From Amycolatopsis vastitatis (lineage in GTDB: Bacteria > Actinomycetota > Actinomycetes > Mycobacteriales > Pseudonocardiaceae): a stretch of 64,000 bases of DNA. The stretch covers positions 496,001 to 560,000 of the forward strand of contig NZ_NMUL01000007.1 of assembly GCF_002234595.1 (NCBI RefSeq), given 5' to 3'. The notes beneath the pieces were generated by a model. It worked only from the letters and a program-made list of their open reading frames with translations, had not been told where the DNA came from and searched no databases. This document shows positions 10,284-20,435 of this stretch, piece by piece; the first letter of the stretch is position 1, and each line of letters opens with the position of its first letter. A program made the position numbers and the translations under genes.

Positions 10284-10312
10284 GGGCGGCGCGGTGGAAG
10301 ACCGCGCCGCCC
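10284..10312. terminator. Bidirectional hairpin between FUSC and DUF4360 genes
   Basis: Perfect 12-bp stem (10284-10295 with 10301-10312), 5-base loop. It lies 5 bases after the FUSC stop and 16 bases beyond the stop of the convergent DUF4360 gene. Confidence 0.75.
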
Positions 10313-10328
10313 CGGTTGCCTCACCCGA

Positions 10329-10958
10329 TCACGGGCAGGTCAGCCACGCGAAGTGGTACGTGGTGGTGATGCTGCCGTCGGTCGAGTCCATCGTGACGTA
10401 GCTCGTCGTCTTCTTCGGATCCGACGTCCCGGCCGCCGCACGCAATTCCGTGTTGATGTTCAGGTTGCGTTCCTCACCACACGGCTTGAACGCGATTGCC
10501 CCGACCTCCGTGGAATCGGTGAAATGCCAGTCATCGTCCAGCGGCCCGGCCAGCGGGTGCTGGACGTAAGCCGTCGGGGAATTACCCTGGAAATAGTAGT
10601 TCGCTCTTTCCAGGCCGGTCGCGCCGCGTTCAAGGTGCGCGAATCCGCGGTAGTCGGCCTGCGCGATTCCGTAGGTGAACCCCTGCGGCACGTGCACCCG
10701 CAGGCCGATCTGGCAGTTCTTCCTGGCGTCCAGCGGCCCGGCCCCGACGCCGATCAGAGCCGTGTACGTGCTGTAAGTTACAGTGAATGCCGTGTTGTCC
10801 TGCGAGACCGACACAGCGGCCGAGTTCGGCGGGCAGCCGGTGCCGTTGACGGTCGCGACGTCGATCACGATTTTGTCGGGCGGCGGAGGAGTGTTCCACG
10901 AATGCGGGGTGACCACAGAGGACAGCGCCATTACGGCAGCAACGACCGCAGACAGCAT
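10329..10958 (-). CDS. Secreted DUF4360-type protein
   Basis: 209 residues. The ATG at 10958 is preceded by GGAAGGA about 6 bases upstream; an in-frame TTG at 10973 lacks such a site. The protein starts with a short signal peptide (MLSAVVAAVMALSSVV). It then carries VNGTGCPPNSAAVSVS, YTALIGVGAGPLDARKNCQI and a C-terminal CP, the conserved cysteine and tyrosine pattern I associate with DUF4360 secreted proteins of actinobacteria and fungi. The function of the family is not established. It stands alone, convergent with FUSC. Confidence 0.75.
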   Translation of the reverse strand: MLSAVVAAVMALSSVVTPHSWNTPPPPDKIVIDVATVNGTGCPPNSAAVSVSQDNTAFTVTYSTYTALIGVGAGPLDARKNCQIGLRVHVPQGFTYGIAQADYRGFAHLERGATGLERANYYFQGNSPTAYVQHPLAGPLDDDWHFTDSTEVGAIAFKPCGEERNLNINTELRAAAGTSDPKKTTSYVTMDSTDGSITTTYHFAWLTCP

Positions 10959-11271
10959 CGGAATCCTTCCCAATACATCCGAATTGGGGACCGGGGCCGG
11001 ACCATGGTAGCGGAAGGATCATGGAAGCAAACCCCGCTGAACGGAGCAACGCCGCGCATCCGGACTGTCACACAGCATTGCTCACGTTTCGACAAATCTG
11101 CGCAACTGATTCCCGATGAACGTGAATGAATACTCGGGGAAAACGATTTCGCGCCCCCGGTCCACCCGGTGATCGGCACGATCACCCGCGCGACGTCCGG
11201 CTCGGCCGATCACCGGCCGGAGAGCCGGAACCCGGCACGGGGTTGCGGTCCCGGCGTCCGAGCCCGTCCCC
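10959..11271. other. Intergenic region upstream of the DUF4360 gene
   Basis: 313 bases without a convincing gene. It must hold the promoter of the DUF4360 gene and the 3' end of the VOC/NTF2 transcript. Apart from the hairpin at 11197-11228 I see no clear site. Confidence 0.5.
11197..11228. terminator. Imperfect GC-rich hairpin downstream of the VOC gene
   Basis: CCGGCTC at 11197 can pair with GAGCCGG ending at 11228, and an inner GGCCG/CGGCC stem adds to it, with a small bulge. It is about 44 bases beyond the stop of the minus-strand VOC gene, so it is a plausible terminator. There is no T-tract. Confidence 0.4.
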
Positions 11272-11637
11272 TCAGGCCCGGGTGAGCAGTTCCATGTTGT
11301 GACCGTCGGGGTCCTCGAAGTACACCCCGCGGCCGCCGTTCACGGTGTTGACGTCGCCCGGCCGCTCGTGAAACGGGTCCGCCCAGTACGTGATCCCGGC
11401 CGCCTGGATCCGCGCCAGCGCGGCGTCGAAGTCGTCGTCGCCCACCAGGAACGCGTAGTGCTGGCTCGTCACGCGGTCCACCCGCAGGTAGTCCAGCGTC
11501 ACGCCGTTCGCCAGCGCGACCGGCACGAACGGCCCGGTGACCGGCCCGGCCCGCAGGCCGAGGATCCCGGCCAGGAACTCCGCCGACTTCTCCCGATCGG
11601 TGACACACACGATCGTGTGGTTCAGTTCGACACTCAT
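11272..11637 (-). CDS. VOC (glyoxalase/bleomycin-resistance-like) family protein
   Basis: 121 residues. Starts MSVELNHTIVCVTD and ends YFEDPDGHNMELLTR, the classic vicinal-oxygen-chelate fold. His near the start and Glu near the end are the usual metal ligands. Family members are dioxygenases, isomerases or sequestration proteins, so the reaction cannot be called. The start shares one base with the stop of the upstream NTF2-like gene (TGATG), so the two are co-translated. The MarR gene across the divergent operator probably controls both. Confidence 0.85.
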   Translation of the reverse strand: MSVELNHTIVCVTDREKSAEFLAGILGLRAGPVTGPFVPVALANGVTLDYLRVDRVTSQHYAFLVGDDDFDAALARIQAAGITYWADPFHERPGDVNTVNGGRGVYFEDPDGHNMELLTRA

Positions 11638-12044
11638 CACTCCTCCCCGTGCGCTGCGCGGGCGAACGACGGCGGGCCGCCGATCGGGCTGAGGTGCATG
11701 CTCGCCAGCCGCCAGCGACCGTCGTCGCGGACCAGCACGTGCGTGGCGCGGAACCGGCCGTTCACCGGGTTCCCCTGGTGCGTCGCGACCTGCTCGTGCA
11801 CGCCGATCGCGATCGCCGTGCCGCCGAAGTCGCGGACTTCGACCCCGGCCCAGTCCAGCTTCTCGGTGACCAGCCCGCCGTCGCCGTAGCGCGCCAGCCA
11901 CTGGTCACGGTCCAGGACGAAGCCGAGCGGCCCGACCAGGCGGAAGCCGTCGGCAGCCAGGCCGGCCAAGACCTCGGTGTCACCACGCTCCTCGGCGGCG
12001 GCCCAGACCCGGCCGAACTCGCGGACCTGCTCTTCGGTGCTCAT
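11637..12044 (-). CDS. NTF2-like/SnoaL-type nuclear transport factor 2 family protein
   Basis: 135 residues, one cone-shaped NTF2-like domain. It begins MSTEEQVREFGRVWAAAEERGD and includes FRLVGPLGFVLDRDQWLARY and RATHVLVRDDGRWRLASMHLSPIGG, as in DUF4440/SnoaL-like small enzymes. The ATG at 12044 is preceded by AAGGAAGGGG. It is the first gene of a two-gene operon with the VOC gene. The divergent promoter region contains the tandem palindromes at 12074-12102. The substrate is unknown. Confidence 0.8.
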   Translation of the reverse strand: MSTEEQVREFGRVWAAAEERGDTEVLAGLAADGFRLVGPLGFVLDRDQWLARYGDGGLVTEKLDWAGVEVRDFGGTAIAIGVHEQVATHQGNPVNGRFRATHVLVRDDGRWRLASMHLSPIGGPPSFARAAHGEE

Positions 12045-12073
12045 CGCATTCCCCTTCCTTCGATGCTATGAAC

Positions 12074-12102
12074 GTTAGAAGTCTAACCGTTAGATGTCAA
12101 AC
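12074..12102. promoter_or_regulatory. Tandem operator for the divergent MarR regulator
   Basis: GTTAGA-AG-TCTAAC (12074-12087) is a perfect 6-bp inverted repeat. GTTAGA-TG-TCAAAC (12089-12102) is the same element with one mismatch, 15 bases away. A third half-site, TTAGAC, is at 12105-12110. The pair sits between the NTF2 start (12044) and the MarR gene, where an autorepressor would bind. Confidence 0.7.
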
Positions 12103-12139
12103 GCTTAGACTCCTCGGCATCTACGGTACGGTCAACGGC

Positions 12140-13644
<1,505 letters not shown>

Positions 13645-13657
13645 GCCACACCCACGA

Positions 13658-13696
13658 AAACGGGGCCGCCATCACGTGCTGATGGCGGCCCCGTTT
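13658..13696 (+). terminator. Terminator of mdh
   Basis: Perfect 17-bp stem (13658-13674 with 13680-13696), 5-base loop CGTGC, starting 14 bases after the mdh stop. It ends in GTTT, so it resembles an intrinsic terminator. Confidence 0.88.
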
Positions 13697-13797
13697 CGCG
13701 CCTGAAAGAGGCCGACGGGTGATCGCCCGGAGCGAACCCCGCACGCTCACAGCGAAACCCGCGCCCCGCACCGCGGCCGCGGCCCTACCGTCGGGCC

Positions 13798-14400
13798 ATG
13801 ACCCTTCTCGCCGTACCCGAAATGCACGCACCCGGCCAGTCGCCAGAAGACTCGGTCTACCAACAGCTTCTCCGCGACCGCATCGTCTTCCTCGGCTCCG
13901 AGGTCAACGACGAGGTGGCCAACCGGATCATCGCCCAGCTGCTCCTGCTCGCCGCCGACGACCCGGCGAAGGACATCACCTTCTACATCAACTCCCCCGG
14001 CGGCTCGGTGACCGCCGGGCTGGCCATCTACGACACCATGCAGCTGGTCAAGCCGGACGTCTCCACGTGGGGCCTCGGGTTCGTCGCGTCCATGGGCCAG
14101 TTCCTGCTCTCCTCGGGCACCCCCGGAAAGCGCTACCTGCTGCCGAACACGCGGATCGTCATGCACCAGCCGTCGGCCGGGATCAGCGGCGCCGCCACCG
14201 ACATCGCCATCCAGGCCGAGGTCTTCGGGAAGATGAAGCGCCGGATCGCCGAGATCACCGCGCGGCAGACCGGCCAGAGCGTCGACCGCATCACCGCCGA
14301 CGCCGACCGGGACCGCTGGTTCGACGCCGACGAAGCACTTTCCTACGGTTTCATCGACCACATCGTCACCGGCGAGCGAGCCGCGGCCGCGACGGCCTGA
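13798..14400 (+). CDS. clpP: ATP-dependent Clp protease proteolytic subunit (solitary ClpP)
   Basis: 200 residues. All ClpP landmarks are present: FYINSPGGSVTAGLAIYDTM, the nucleophile serine in GFVASMGQFLLSSG, the histidine in RIVMHQPSAG and the aspartate in DADRDRWFDADEAL. ClpP forms 14-subunit chambers with AAA+ unfoldases such as ClpX or ClpC. Here it stands alone with its own terminator, without a second clpP or clpX, so it is likely an additional paralogue to a clpP1P2 pair elsewhere. Confidence 0.93.
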   Translation: MTLLAVPEMHAPGQSPEDSVYQQLLRDRIVFLGSEVNDEVANRIIAQLLLLAADDPAKDITFYINSPGGSVTAGLAIYDTMQLVKPDVSTWGLGFVASMGQFLLSSGTPGKRYLLPNTRIVMHQPSAGISGAATDIAIQAEVFGKMKRRIAEITARQTGQSVDRITADADRDRWFDADEALSYGFIDHIVTGERAAAATA

Positions 14401-14403
14401 CTC

Positions 14404-14423
14404 CCCGCGTCTGTGCGGGTTTT
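14404..14423 (+). terminator. Intrinsic terminator after clpP
   Basis: CCCGC (14404-14408), 6-base loop, GCGGG (14415-14419), then TTTT. It starts 4 bases after the clpP stop. Confidence 0.7.
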
Positions 14424-14437
14424 GTGCATGGCCTGAC

Positions 14438-14475
14438 TACCCCGGGGCGATTTTCTTGAAAATCGCCCCGGGGTA
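14438..14475. terminator. Bidirectional terminator between clpP and the M3 peptidase
   Basis: Perfect 18-bp stem (14438-14455 with 14458-14475), 2-base loop, with AT-rich arms next to the loop. It separates two convergent genes. Confidence 0.85.
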
Positions 14476-14497
14476 TAGGTCGTTATACAGTAGAGGG

Positions 14498-16552
14498 TCA
14501 GACTCCGGTGAGGCCGCGGCGGTCGAGGAGGGGTTCGATCTCGGGGTCGCGGCCGCGGAATGCTCGGAAGGCGTCCATGGGGTCGATGCTGCCGCCCCGG
14601 CCGAGGAGGGTGCGGCGGAAGTGGTCGCCGTTCTCGCGGGTCAGGCCGCCGCTCTCCCGGAACCATTGGACGGTGTCGGCGTCGAGGACTTCGCTCCAGA
14701 TGTAGGAGTAGTACCCGGCGCTGTAGCCGCCGCTGAAGATGTGGGCGAAGTAGGTCGTGCGGTAGCGCGGCGGGATCGCCTCGACGGCTACGCCGGCTTT
14801 GACGAGTGCTTCCGCCTCGAACCGCTGCACCTCCCCCACCTGGTCGTCGACGCCGAGGCCGTGCCAGGCCTGGTCGAGCAGGGAGGCCGCGAGGTATTCG
14901 GTGGTGGCGAAGCCTTGCCCGTACTGCTGGGCGGCGAGGAGCTTCTCGACCTGCTCCGCGGGCAGTGCTTCACCGGTCTCGTGGTGTTTGGCGTAGTGGG
15001 CCAGCACTTCCGGCCACAGCATCCACATCTCGTTGACCTGCGAGGGGTATTCGACGAAGTCGCGGGGCACGTTGGTGCCGGAGAAGGTCGGGTAGCGGAC
15101 CGCCGAGACCAGCGCGTGGAGGGCGTGGCCGAACTCGTGGAACGCGGTGACGACCTCGTCGAAGGTGAGCAGGGTCGGCTCCCCCGCCGGCGGCTTGTTC
15201 ACGTTGAGCACGTTGACCACGACCGTCTTGCGACCGAGCAGATCGGACTGGTCGACGAACGTGTTCATCCAGGCGCCGCCGCGCTTGGAGTCGCGGGTGT
15301 AGAGGTCGAGCAGGAACAGGCCGAGCGGGGTGCCGTCGGCGTCGAAGACCTCGAAGGTCCGGACCTCCGGGTGGTACTTCGGCAGGTCGTGCCGCTCGGT
15401 GAACGTCAGGCCGTACAGCTTCGTCGCGGCGAAGAAGACGCCGTCGGCGTACACGCGATCGGCTTCGAAGTACGGGCGCAGTGCCTCGGTGTCGACGTCG
15501 AAGCGTTCGCGGCGGACCTGCGCGGCGTAGTACGCCCAGTCGGACGGCCGCAGCTTCGCGCCCGGCACGTCGGCTTCCAGCAGCTGCTGGAGTTCGGCGG
15601 CTTCGGCACGGGCGTTGGCGACGGCGGCGGGCGCCAGGCGCTCCAGCAGCCCGGCGGCGGCTTCGGCGGTTTTCGCCGTCTCGTCCGCGATGACGTACGC
15701 CGCGTGGTTCGGGTAGCCGAGCAGCGCGGCCCGTTCCGCGCGCAGGCGCACGATCTCGGCCGCGACGACGTTGTTGTCGCACGAGTTGCCGCGGTTGCCC
15801 CGCGCCATCGACGCGGTGTGGATCCGCTCGCGGACCTCGCGGTTCCGCAGCGTTTCCAGCGGCGACGCCTGGCTGGTCGGCAGGGTCAGGGTGAGCACGT
15901 ACTTGCCGTCCTCGCCCCGGGCGGAGGCGGCTTCGGCCGCGGTGGCGATCGCACCGTCGCCGAAGCCGTCGAGCTCGGCGCGGTCGGCGATGACGACGGC
16001 CAGCTCGTTGGTGTCCTTGAGCAGGTTCTGCTGGAATTTCGTCTGCAGCGTGGAGAGCTGTTCGTTCAGCTCGCGCAGGCGGGCTTGCTCGGCCTCGCCG
16101 AGCGCGGCGCCGGCCCGGCTGAAGTCGGTGTGCCGCCGTTCCAGCAGCCGCAGCGACTCCTCGTCGAGCCCGAGCTCGCCGCGGCGCACGTGGAGGGCGT
16201 CGATCCGGGCGAACAGCCGGGGGTCGAGGTGGATGGCGTCGTGGTGGGCGGCCAGCTTCGGCGCGAACTCCGCCTGGATGGCCTGGATCTCGTCGGTGCT
16301 GTTCGAACCGGACAGGTTGTAGAACACGCTCGCCACCCGGCCCAGCAGCTCGCCGGCGCGCTCGAGGGCCACGATGGTGTTGTCGAACGTCGGCTCGGCG
16401 TCCTGCGTCGCGATCCGCTCGATCTCCGCGACGTGCTCGGCCAGTCCCGCTTCGAACGCGGGCCGGTAGTGCTCGTCGGAAATCCGGTCGAAGGGTGGCA
16501 GGGCGTAGGGCAGCTCGCTGGGTGCGGCGAACGGGTTGTCCGGCGAAATCAT
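14498..16552 (-). CDS. M3 family zinc oligopeptidase (dipeptidyl carboxypeptidase/oligopeptidase A-like)
   Basis: 684 residues, the normal length for Dcp/PrlC-type thimet-family peptidases. The ATG at 16552 (MISPDNPFAAPSELPYALPP) has AGGAG 8 bases upstream. The zinc site is HEFGHALH followed by a downstream glutamate in FVEYPSQVNEMW. The C-terminal substrate-binding loop RTTYFAHIFSGGYSAGYYSY is also typical. No signal peptide is present, so it should act in the cytoplasm, degrading short peptides. Monocistronic by layout. Confidence 0.93.
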   Translation of the reverse strand: MISPDNPFAAPSELPYALPPFDRISDEHYRPAFEAGLAEHVAEIERIATQDAEPTFDNTIVALERAGELLGRVASVFYNLSGSNSTDEIQAIQAEFAPKLAAHHDAIHLDPRLFARIDALHVRRGELGLDEESLRLLERRHTDFSRAGAALGEAEQARLRELNEQLSTLQTKFQQNLLKDTNELAVVIADRAELDGFGDGAIATAAEAASARGEDGKYVLTLTLPTSQASPLETLRNREVRERIHTASMARGNRGNSCDNNVVAAEIVRLRAERAALLGYPNHAAYVIADETAKTAEAAAGLLERLAPAAVANARAEAAELQQLLEADVPGAKLRPSDWAYYAAQVRRERFDVDTEALRPYFEADRVYADGVFFAATKLYGLTFTERHDLPKYHPEVRTFEVFDADGTPLGLFLLDLYTRDSKRGGAWMNTFVDQSDLLGRKTVVVNVLNVNKPPAGEPTLLTFDEVVTAFHEFGHALHALVSAVRYPTFSGTNVPRDFVEYPSQVNEMWMLWPEVLAHYAKHHETGEALPAEQVEKLLAAQQYGQGFATTEYLAASLLDQAWHGLGVDDQVGEVQRFEAEALVKAGVAVEAIPPRYRTTYFAHIFSGGYSAGYYSYIWSEVLDADTVQWFRESGGLTRENGDHFRRTLLGRGGSIDPMDAFRAFRGRDPEIEPLLDRRGLTGV

Positions 16553-16643
16553 CGGGCAAACTCCTGGTCGGGGGAACACTCGGTCCCGCCACCCTACGGG
16601 TTCGCCCGGTGCCGATGTCAGCGCTTTACGGAGGTGGCCGGCG

Positions 16644-17351
16644 TCACCGTCCGGTGGTACCGCCGACGACGGCGTCGCTGGTCCCGGCGGTCTTCTTGCC
16701 GCGCTTCGGCTTCGGTTCTGGCGGGACGATGCCGCCGAGGTCGCCGCCGTGGTCGTTGACCCGCATGACGAACGGCCGCGTCTCGGTGTAGCGCACGACC
16801 GAGATCGACGCCGGGTCGACGACGATCCGCTGGAAGGCGTCGAGGTGCTGGCCGAGCGCGTCGGCCAGGATGGACTTGATCACGTCGCCGTGGCTGCACA
16901 GCAGCCAGACGGCGTGGTCGCCGTGCTCGGCCGTGATCCGCCGGTCGTGGGCGCGGACAGCGGCCACCGACCGCGCCTGCATCGCCGCGAGCCCTTCACC
17001 GCCGGGGAACACCGCCGCCGAGGCGTGTGCCTGCACGACCCGCCAGAGCGGTTCCTTCGCCAGGTGCCTGAGTTCCTTGCCCGTCCAGTCCCCGTAGTCC
17101 ACTTCGGACAGCCCGGGCTCGACGACCTTCTCGAGGCCGCGCGCGGCGGCCAGCGGGCCGACCGTCTGCTTGCACCGCAGCATGGGGGACACGACGAGCC
17201 CGGCCAGCGGCACGCCGTCGAGCCGCTCGACGAGCTTGTCCGCCTGGGCGCGGCCGGTGTCGTCGAGGTTGACCTTCGGGGACCGCCCGGCCAGGACGCC
17301 GGAGCCGTTGGCCGTCGACTTGCCGTGCCTCAGCAGAATGACCGTACTCAC
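16644..17351 (-). CDS. Histidine phosphatase family protein
   Basis: 235 residues from a GTG at 17351. The phosphate-accepting motif LLRHGKSTANG is at the very N terminus. The second catalytic His is in LLCSHGDVIKSILADAL, and the acid residue in LSEVDYGDWTGKELRHL. The phosphoglycerate mutase-like fold covers all but a Pro/Lys-rich tail (PPEPKPKRGKKTAG) of about 35 residues. Similar actinobacterial proteins are often called MSMEG_4193-type putative phosphatases; the substrate is unknown. It lies downstream of uppP on the same strand, separated by a hairpin. Confidence 0.88.
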   Translation of the reverse strand: MSTVILLRHGKSTANGSGVLAGRSPKVNLDDTGRAQADKLVERLDGVPLAGLVVSPMLRCKQTVGPLAAARGLEKVVEPGLSEVDYGDWTGKELRHLAKEPLWRVVQAHASAAVFPGGEGLAAMQARSVAAVRAHDRRITAEHGDHAVWLLCSHGDVIKSILADALGQHLDAFQRIVVDPASISVVRYTETRPFVMRVNDHGGDLGGIVPPEPKPKRGKKTAGTSDAVVGGTTGR

Positions 17352-17364
17352 GGGGCCCACCCTA

Positions 17365-17392
17365 CGTGGGGACCGATCGAGCGGTCCCCACG
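17365..17392 (-). terminator. Hairpin between uppP and the histidine phosphatase gene
   Basis: Perfect 11-bp stem (17365-17375 with 17382-17392), 6-base loop. It begins 8 bases past the uppP stop and ends 14 bases before the phosphatase start. It could terminate or attenuate read-through. Confidence 0.65.
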
Positions 17393-17400
17393 CGGGCGGA

Positions 17401-18243
17401 TCAGTGCCCGACCGGCCCGGCGTTCGGGTCCAGGGCACCGGTGAAGATCAGCACGAACAGCAGCACGCCGAGGACGAGCCGGTACACCACGAACGGCACG
17501 AAGCTGTGCTTCTTGATGTAGGCCATCAGCCAGGCGATCACGGCGTACCCGACGCCGAAGGCGACCAGCGTGGCCAGGATCGTCGGGCCCCACTGGGCCG
17601 GCGCGCCACCCGCGCCGATGTCCTTGAGCTTGTACACCCCCGAGCCGAACACCGCCGGCAGCGCCAGCAGGAACGAGTACTCCGCCGCCTCCGCCCGCGT
17701 GTACCCCAGCAGCAGGCCCGCGCTGGTCGTCCCGCCCGAGCGGGACACGCCGGGGATCAGGGCCAGTGCCTGCGCGAAGCCGAAGCCGAGCCCGTGCGGC
17801 ACGGTCAGGTCGTCCAGCGTGCGCTCCTGCTTCCCGATCCGGTCGGCGAGCAGCAGGATCAGGCCGAACACGATGAGCACGCTCGCGGTGATCCGCAGGT
17901 CGCGGAACGCGCTGTCGATCTGGTCCTGCAGCAGCAGCCCGAGCACCACGATCGGCAGCGACCCGATGATGATCAGCCAGCCCAGCCGGGCGTCCGGGTG
18001 ACGGCGCCACTCCGGCTTGTACAGCGAGAAGAACCAGCCCTGCAGGATCTTCCCGATCTTCGGGCCGAAGTAGATGATCACCGCCAGCTCGGTGCCGATC
18101 TGGGTGACCGCGGTGAACGCCGCACCCGGGTCGTCCCAGCCCGCCAGCGCCGCGACGATCCGCAGGTGCGCGCTCGACGAGATCGGCAGGAACTCCGTCA
18201 GGCCCTGGACCAGGCCCAGGACCAGTGCTTCGAACCAGCCCAC
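17401..18243 (-). CDS. uppP: Undecaprenyl-diphosphate phosphatase
   Basis: 280 residues, an integral membrane protein with about eight helices. The two hallmark motifs are [15 protein letters not shown] near the N terminus and [11 protein letters not shown] in the middle. They form the active site that dephosphorylates C55-PP to recycle the peptidoglycan lipid carrier and give basal bacitracin resistance. It starts with GTG one base after the stop of the LLM gene, so the two are probably co-transcribed. Confidence 0.95.
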   Translation of the reverse strand: MGWFEALVLGLVQGLTEFLPISSSAHLRIVAALAGWDDPGAAFTAVTQIGTELAVIIYFGPKIGKILQGWFFSLYKPEWRRHPDARLGWLIIIGSLPIVVLGLLLQDQIDSAFRDLRITASVLIVFGLILLLADRIGKQERTLDDLTVPHGLGFGFAQALALIPGVSRSGGTTSAGLLLGYTRAEAAEYSFLLALPAVFGSGVYKLKDIGAGGAPAQWGPTILATLVAFGVGYAVIAWLMAYIKKHSFVPFVVYRLVLGVLLFVLIFTGALDPNAGPVGH

Positions 18244-18244
18244 G

Positions 18245-19282
18245 TCACGCCACCCCCGCCAGCTCGAGCGCCTCGACGGCGGTACGCAGGGCCTGGGCCG
18301 GCTCCGGCGTGTACGGCGACACTGACAGGGTCGTCACGCCGGCTTCGGCGAATTCGGTCATCTTCTCCGCGATCCGTTCCTTCGGGCCCAGCAGCGACGT
18401 CGCGTCCAGGAACTCCGGCGGCACCGCCGCCATCGCCCCCGCCCGGTCGCCGGCCAGGTATTTCTCTTGCACTTCGGCGGCCTCGGCCGCGAAACCCATC
18501 CGGCACGCCAGCCGGTTGTAGAAGTTCTCCTCTTTGCTCCCCATCCCGCCCAGGTAGAGGGCCGCGTAGCCGCGGACGGCGTCCGCGCAGGCCCGCCAGT
18601 CGTCACCGGGCACGAGCGGCACCGACGGGGCGACGTCGAAGCCGTCCGTCGAGCGGCCGGCCCGTTCGGCGCCGGCCCGGATCCGCGCCAGCTGCTCCCC
18701 CGCGTGCGACGGCGAGAAGAACACCGGCAGCCAGCCGTCGGCGAGCTCCCCGGTCAGCTCCAGGTTCTTCGGGCCGATGGCGGCCAGGTAGAGCGGGATG
18801 TGCTTGCGGGCCGGGCGGACGGCCAGCCGCAGCGCCTTGCCGGGGCCGTCCGGCAGCGGCAGCGTGAAGTGTTCACCCTCGAACCGCACACGCTCCCGGC
18901 GCAGCGCCGCCCGCACGATCTGCGCGTACTCCCGGGTCCGGCCCAGTGGCGAGGCGAAGCGCACGCCGTGCCAGCCCTCCGACACCTGCGGGCCGGACAC
19001 GCCGAGGCCGAGCCGGAACCGGCCGCCCGACAGCGTGTCGAGGGTCGCGGCCGTCATCGCGGTCATCGCCGGGGTCCGGGCCGGGATCTGCAGCACGGCG
19101 GCGCCGACGTCGATCCGCGACGTCCGCGCGGCGATCCACGACAGCACGGTGACCGCGTCCGAGCCGTAGGCCTCCGCGGCCCACACGACCGCGTACCCCA
19201 GGTCCTCCGCCTGTTTCGCCAGGGCCAGGTTCGCGGGGTCGTTCCCCGCTCCCCAGTAGCCGAGATTGAGTCCGAGTCGCAC
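18245..19282 (-). CDS. LLM class F420-dependent oxidoreductase
   Basis: 345 residues. The GTG at 19282 gives the family-typical start [11 protein letters not shown]; a GTG at 19318 would add twelve residues without a better ribosome site. The (beta/alpha)8 luciferase-like fold is supported by [38 protein letters not shown] and [16 protein letters not shown]. Members use reduced coenzyme F420 as a hydride donor, and actinobacteria have many. The substrate cannot be inferred. It is upstream of uppP and divergent from an aldo/keto reductase. Confidence 0.87.
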   Translation of the reverse strand: MRLGLNLGYWGAGNDPANLALAKQAEDLGYAVVWAAEAYGSDAVTVLSWIAARTSRIDVGAAVLQIPARTPAMTAMTAATLDTLSGGRFRLGLGVSGPQVSEGWHGVRFASPLGRTREYAQIVRAALRRERVRFEGEHFTLPLPDGPGKALRLAVRPARKHIPLYLAAIGPKNLELTGELADGWLPVFFSPSHAGEQLARIRAGAERAGRSTDGFDVAPSVPLVPGDDWRACADAVRGYAALYLGGMGSKEENFYNRLACRMGFAAEAAEVQEKYLAGDRAGAMAAVPPEFLDATSLLGPKERIAEKMTEFAEAGVTTLSVSPYTPEPAQALRTAVEALELAGVA

Positions 19283-19368
19283 GGGGCCGAACCCTAACGG
19301 GGGCCTTGATCGCGACACGACTCACCTTGGTCTCCTCCGGCGGGGGACGCCCACTAGGCTCGGCGGTC

Positions 19369-20337
19369 GTGGAAAAGCGACTGCTCGGCCGCTCGGGACT
19401 CCGCGTTTCGCGGATGGCGCTCGGCACCATGACCTGGGGTGGCGACACCGACGCGGAGGAAGCGGCCAGCCAGCTGGTCGCCTTCGTCGACGCCGGCGGC
19501 ACCCTGGTGGACACGGCCGACATCTACGGCGAGGGCGAGAGCGAGCGGGTGCTCGGCTCGCTGCTCGGCGACCTGGTGCCCCGCGACGACGTCGTCCTCG
19601 CGACGAAGGCGGTCGCCCGCCGCACCGACGGCCCCTTCGGCGGTGGCGCCTCGCGCGGCGCGCTGCTCACCGCGCTCGACGGCTCGCTCAAGCGGCTGGG
19701 CACCGACCACATCGACCTGTGGCAGCTGCACGCGTGGGACGACTGCGTGCCGCTCGCCGAGACGCTGTCCGCCCTCGAGTACGCCGTGACCAGCGGCAAG
19801 GTCCGCTACGTCGGCGTCTCCAACTACGCGGGCTGGCAGCTGGCGACGGCCGCCGCCGGTGCCGCCGCGCTCGCGCCGATCGTCTCCACCCAGGTCGAGT
19901 ACTCACTGCTCGAGCGCGGCGTGGACCGCGAGGTGGTACCCGCCGCCGGGCACCACGGCATCGGGCTGCTGCCCTGGGCGCCGCTCGGCCGCGGCGTGCT
20001 GACCGGCAAGTACCGCACCGGCACCCCCGCCGACTCGCGCGGGGCGAACAGCGCCTACGCCGGCTACGTCGAGCACCACCGCACCGACCGGGCCGCCCGG
20101 ATCGTGCAGGCGGTGGCGACCGCGGCCGACGGGCTGGGGACGTCACCGCTCGCGGTCGCCCTGGCCTGGGTCCGCGACCGGCCCGGTGTCGTCGCCCCGG
20201 TCGTCGGCGCGCGGGACACCGGCCAGCTCACCGGGTCGCTGACCGCCGAGGAGATCACCCTGCCGCCCGCCATCCGGTCGGCGCTCGACGACGTCAGCGC
20301 GATCGAGGTCGGCTACCCCGAACGCTGGCCGCGATGA
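19369..20337 (+). CDS. Aldo/keto reductase
   Basis: 322 residues from the GTG at 19369, giving MEKRLLGRSGLRVSRMALGTM. The TIM-barrel AKR signatures are visible: catalytic Asp and Tyr in VDTADIYGEGESE, Lys in LATKAV, and a His in LWQLHAW. The C-terminal APVVGARDTGQL supplies NADPH phosphate contacts. It should reduce an aldehyde or ketone with NADPH; the substrate is unknown. Divergent from the LLM gene with about 86 bases between starts. A TAGGCT hexamer 9 bases before the GTG could be a -10. Confidence 0.9.
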   Translation: MEKRLLGRSGLRVSRMALGTMTWGGDTDAEEAASQLVAFVDAGGTLVDTADIYGEGESERVLGSLLGDLVPRDDVVLATKAVARRTDGPFGGGASRGALLTALDGSLKRLGTDHIDLWQLHAWDDCVPLAETLSALEYAVTSGKVRYVGVSNYAGWQLATAAAGAAALAPIVSTQVEYSLLERGVDREVVPAAGHHGIGLLPWAPLGRGVLTGKYRTGTPADSRGANSAYAGYVEHHRTDRAARIVQAVATAADGLGTSPLAVALAWVRDRPGVVAPVVGARDTGQLTGSLTAEEITLPPAIRSALDDVSAIEVGYPERWPR

Positions 20338-20435
20338 GCGGCAGGTGTCTGTTCGGTGACACGCACGTGACGGCACGGGGATCAAGGAGCATGCTGGTGA
20401 AGACCGCCCGCCGAGGGACACCTGGAGGCCAGAAC

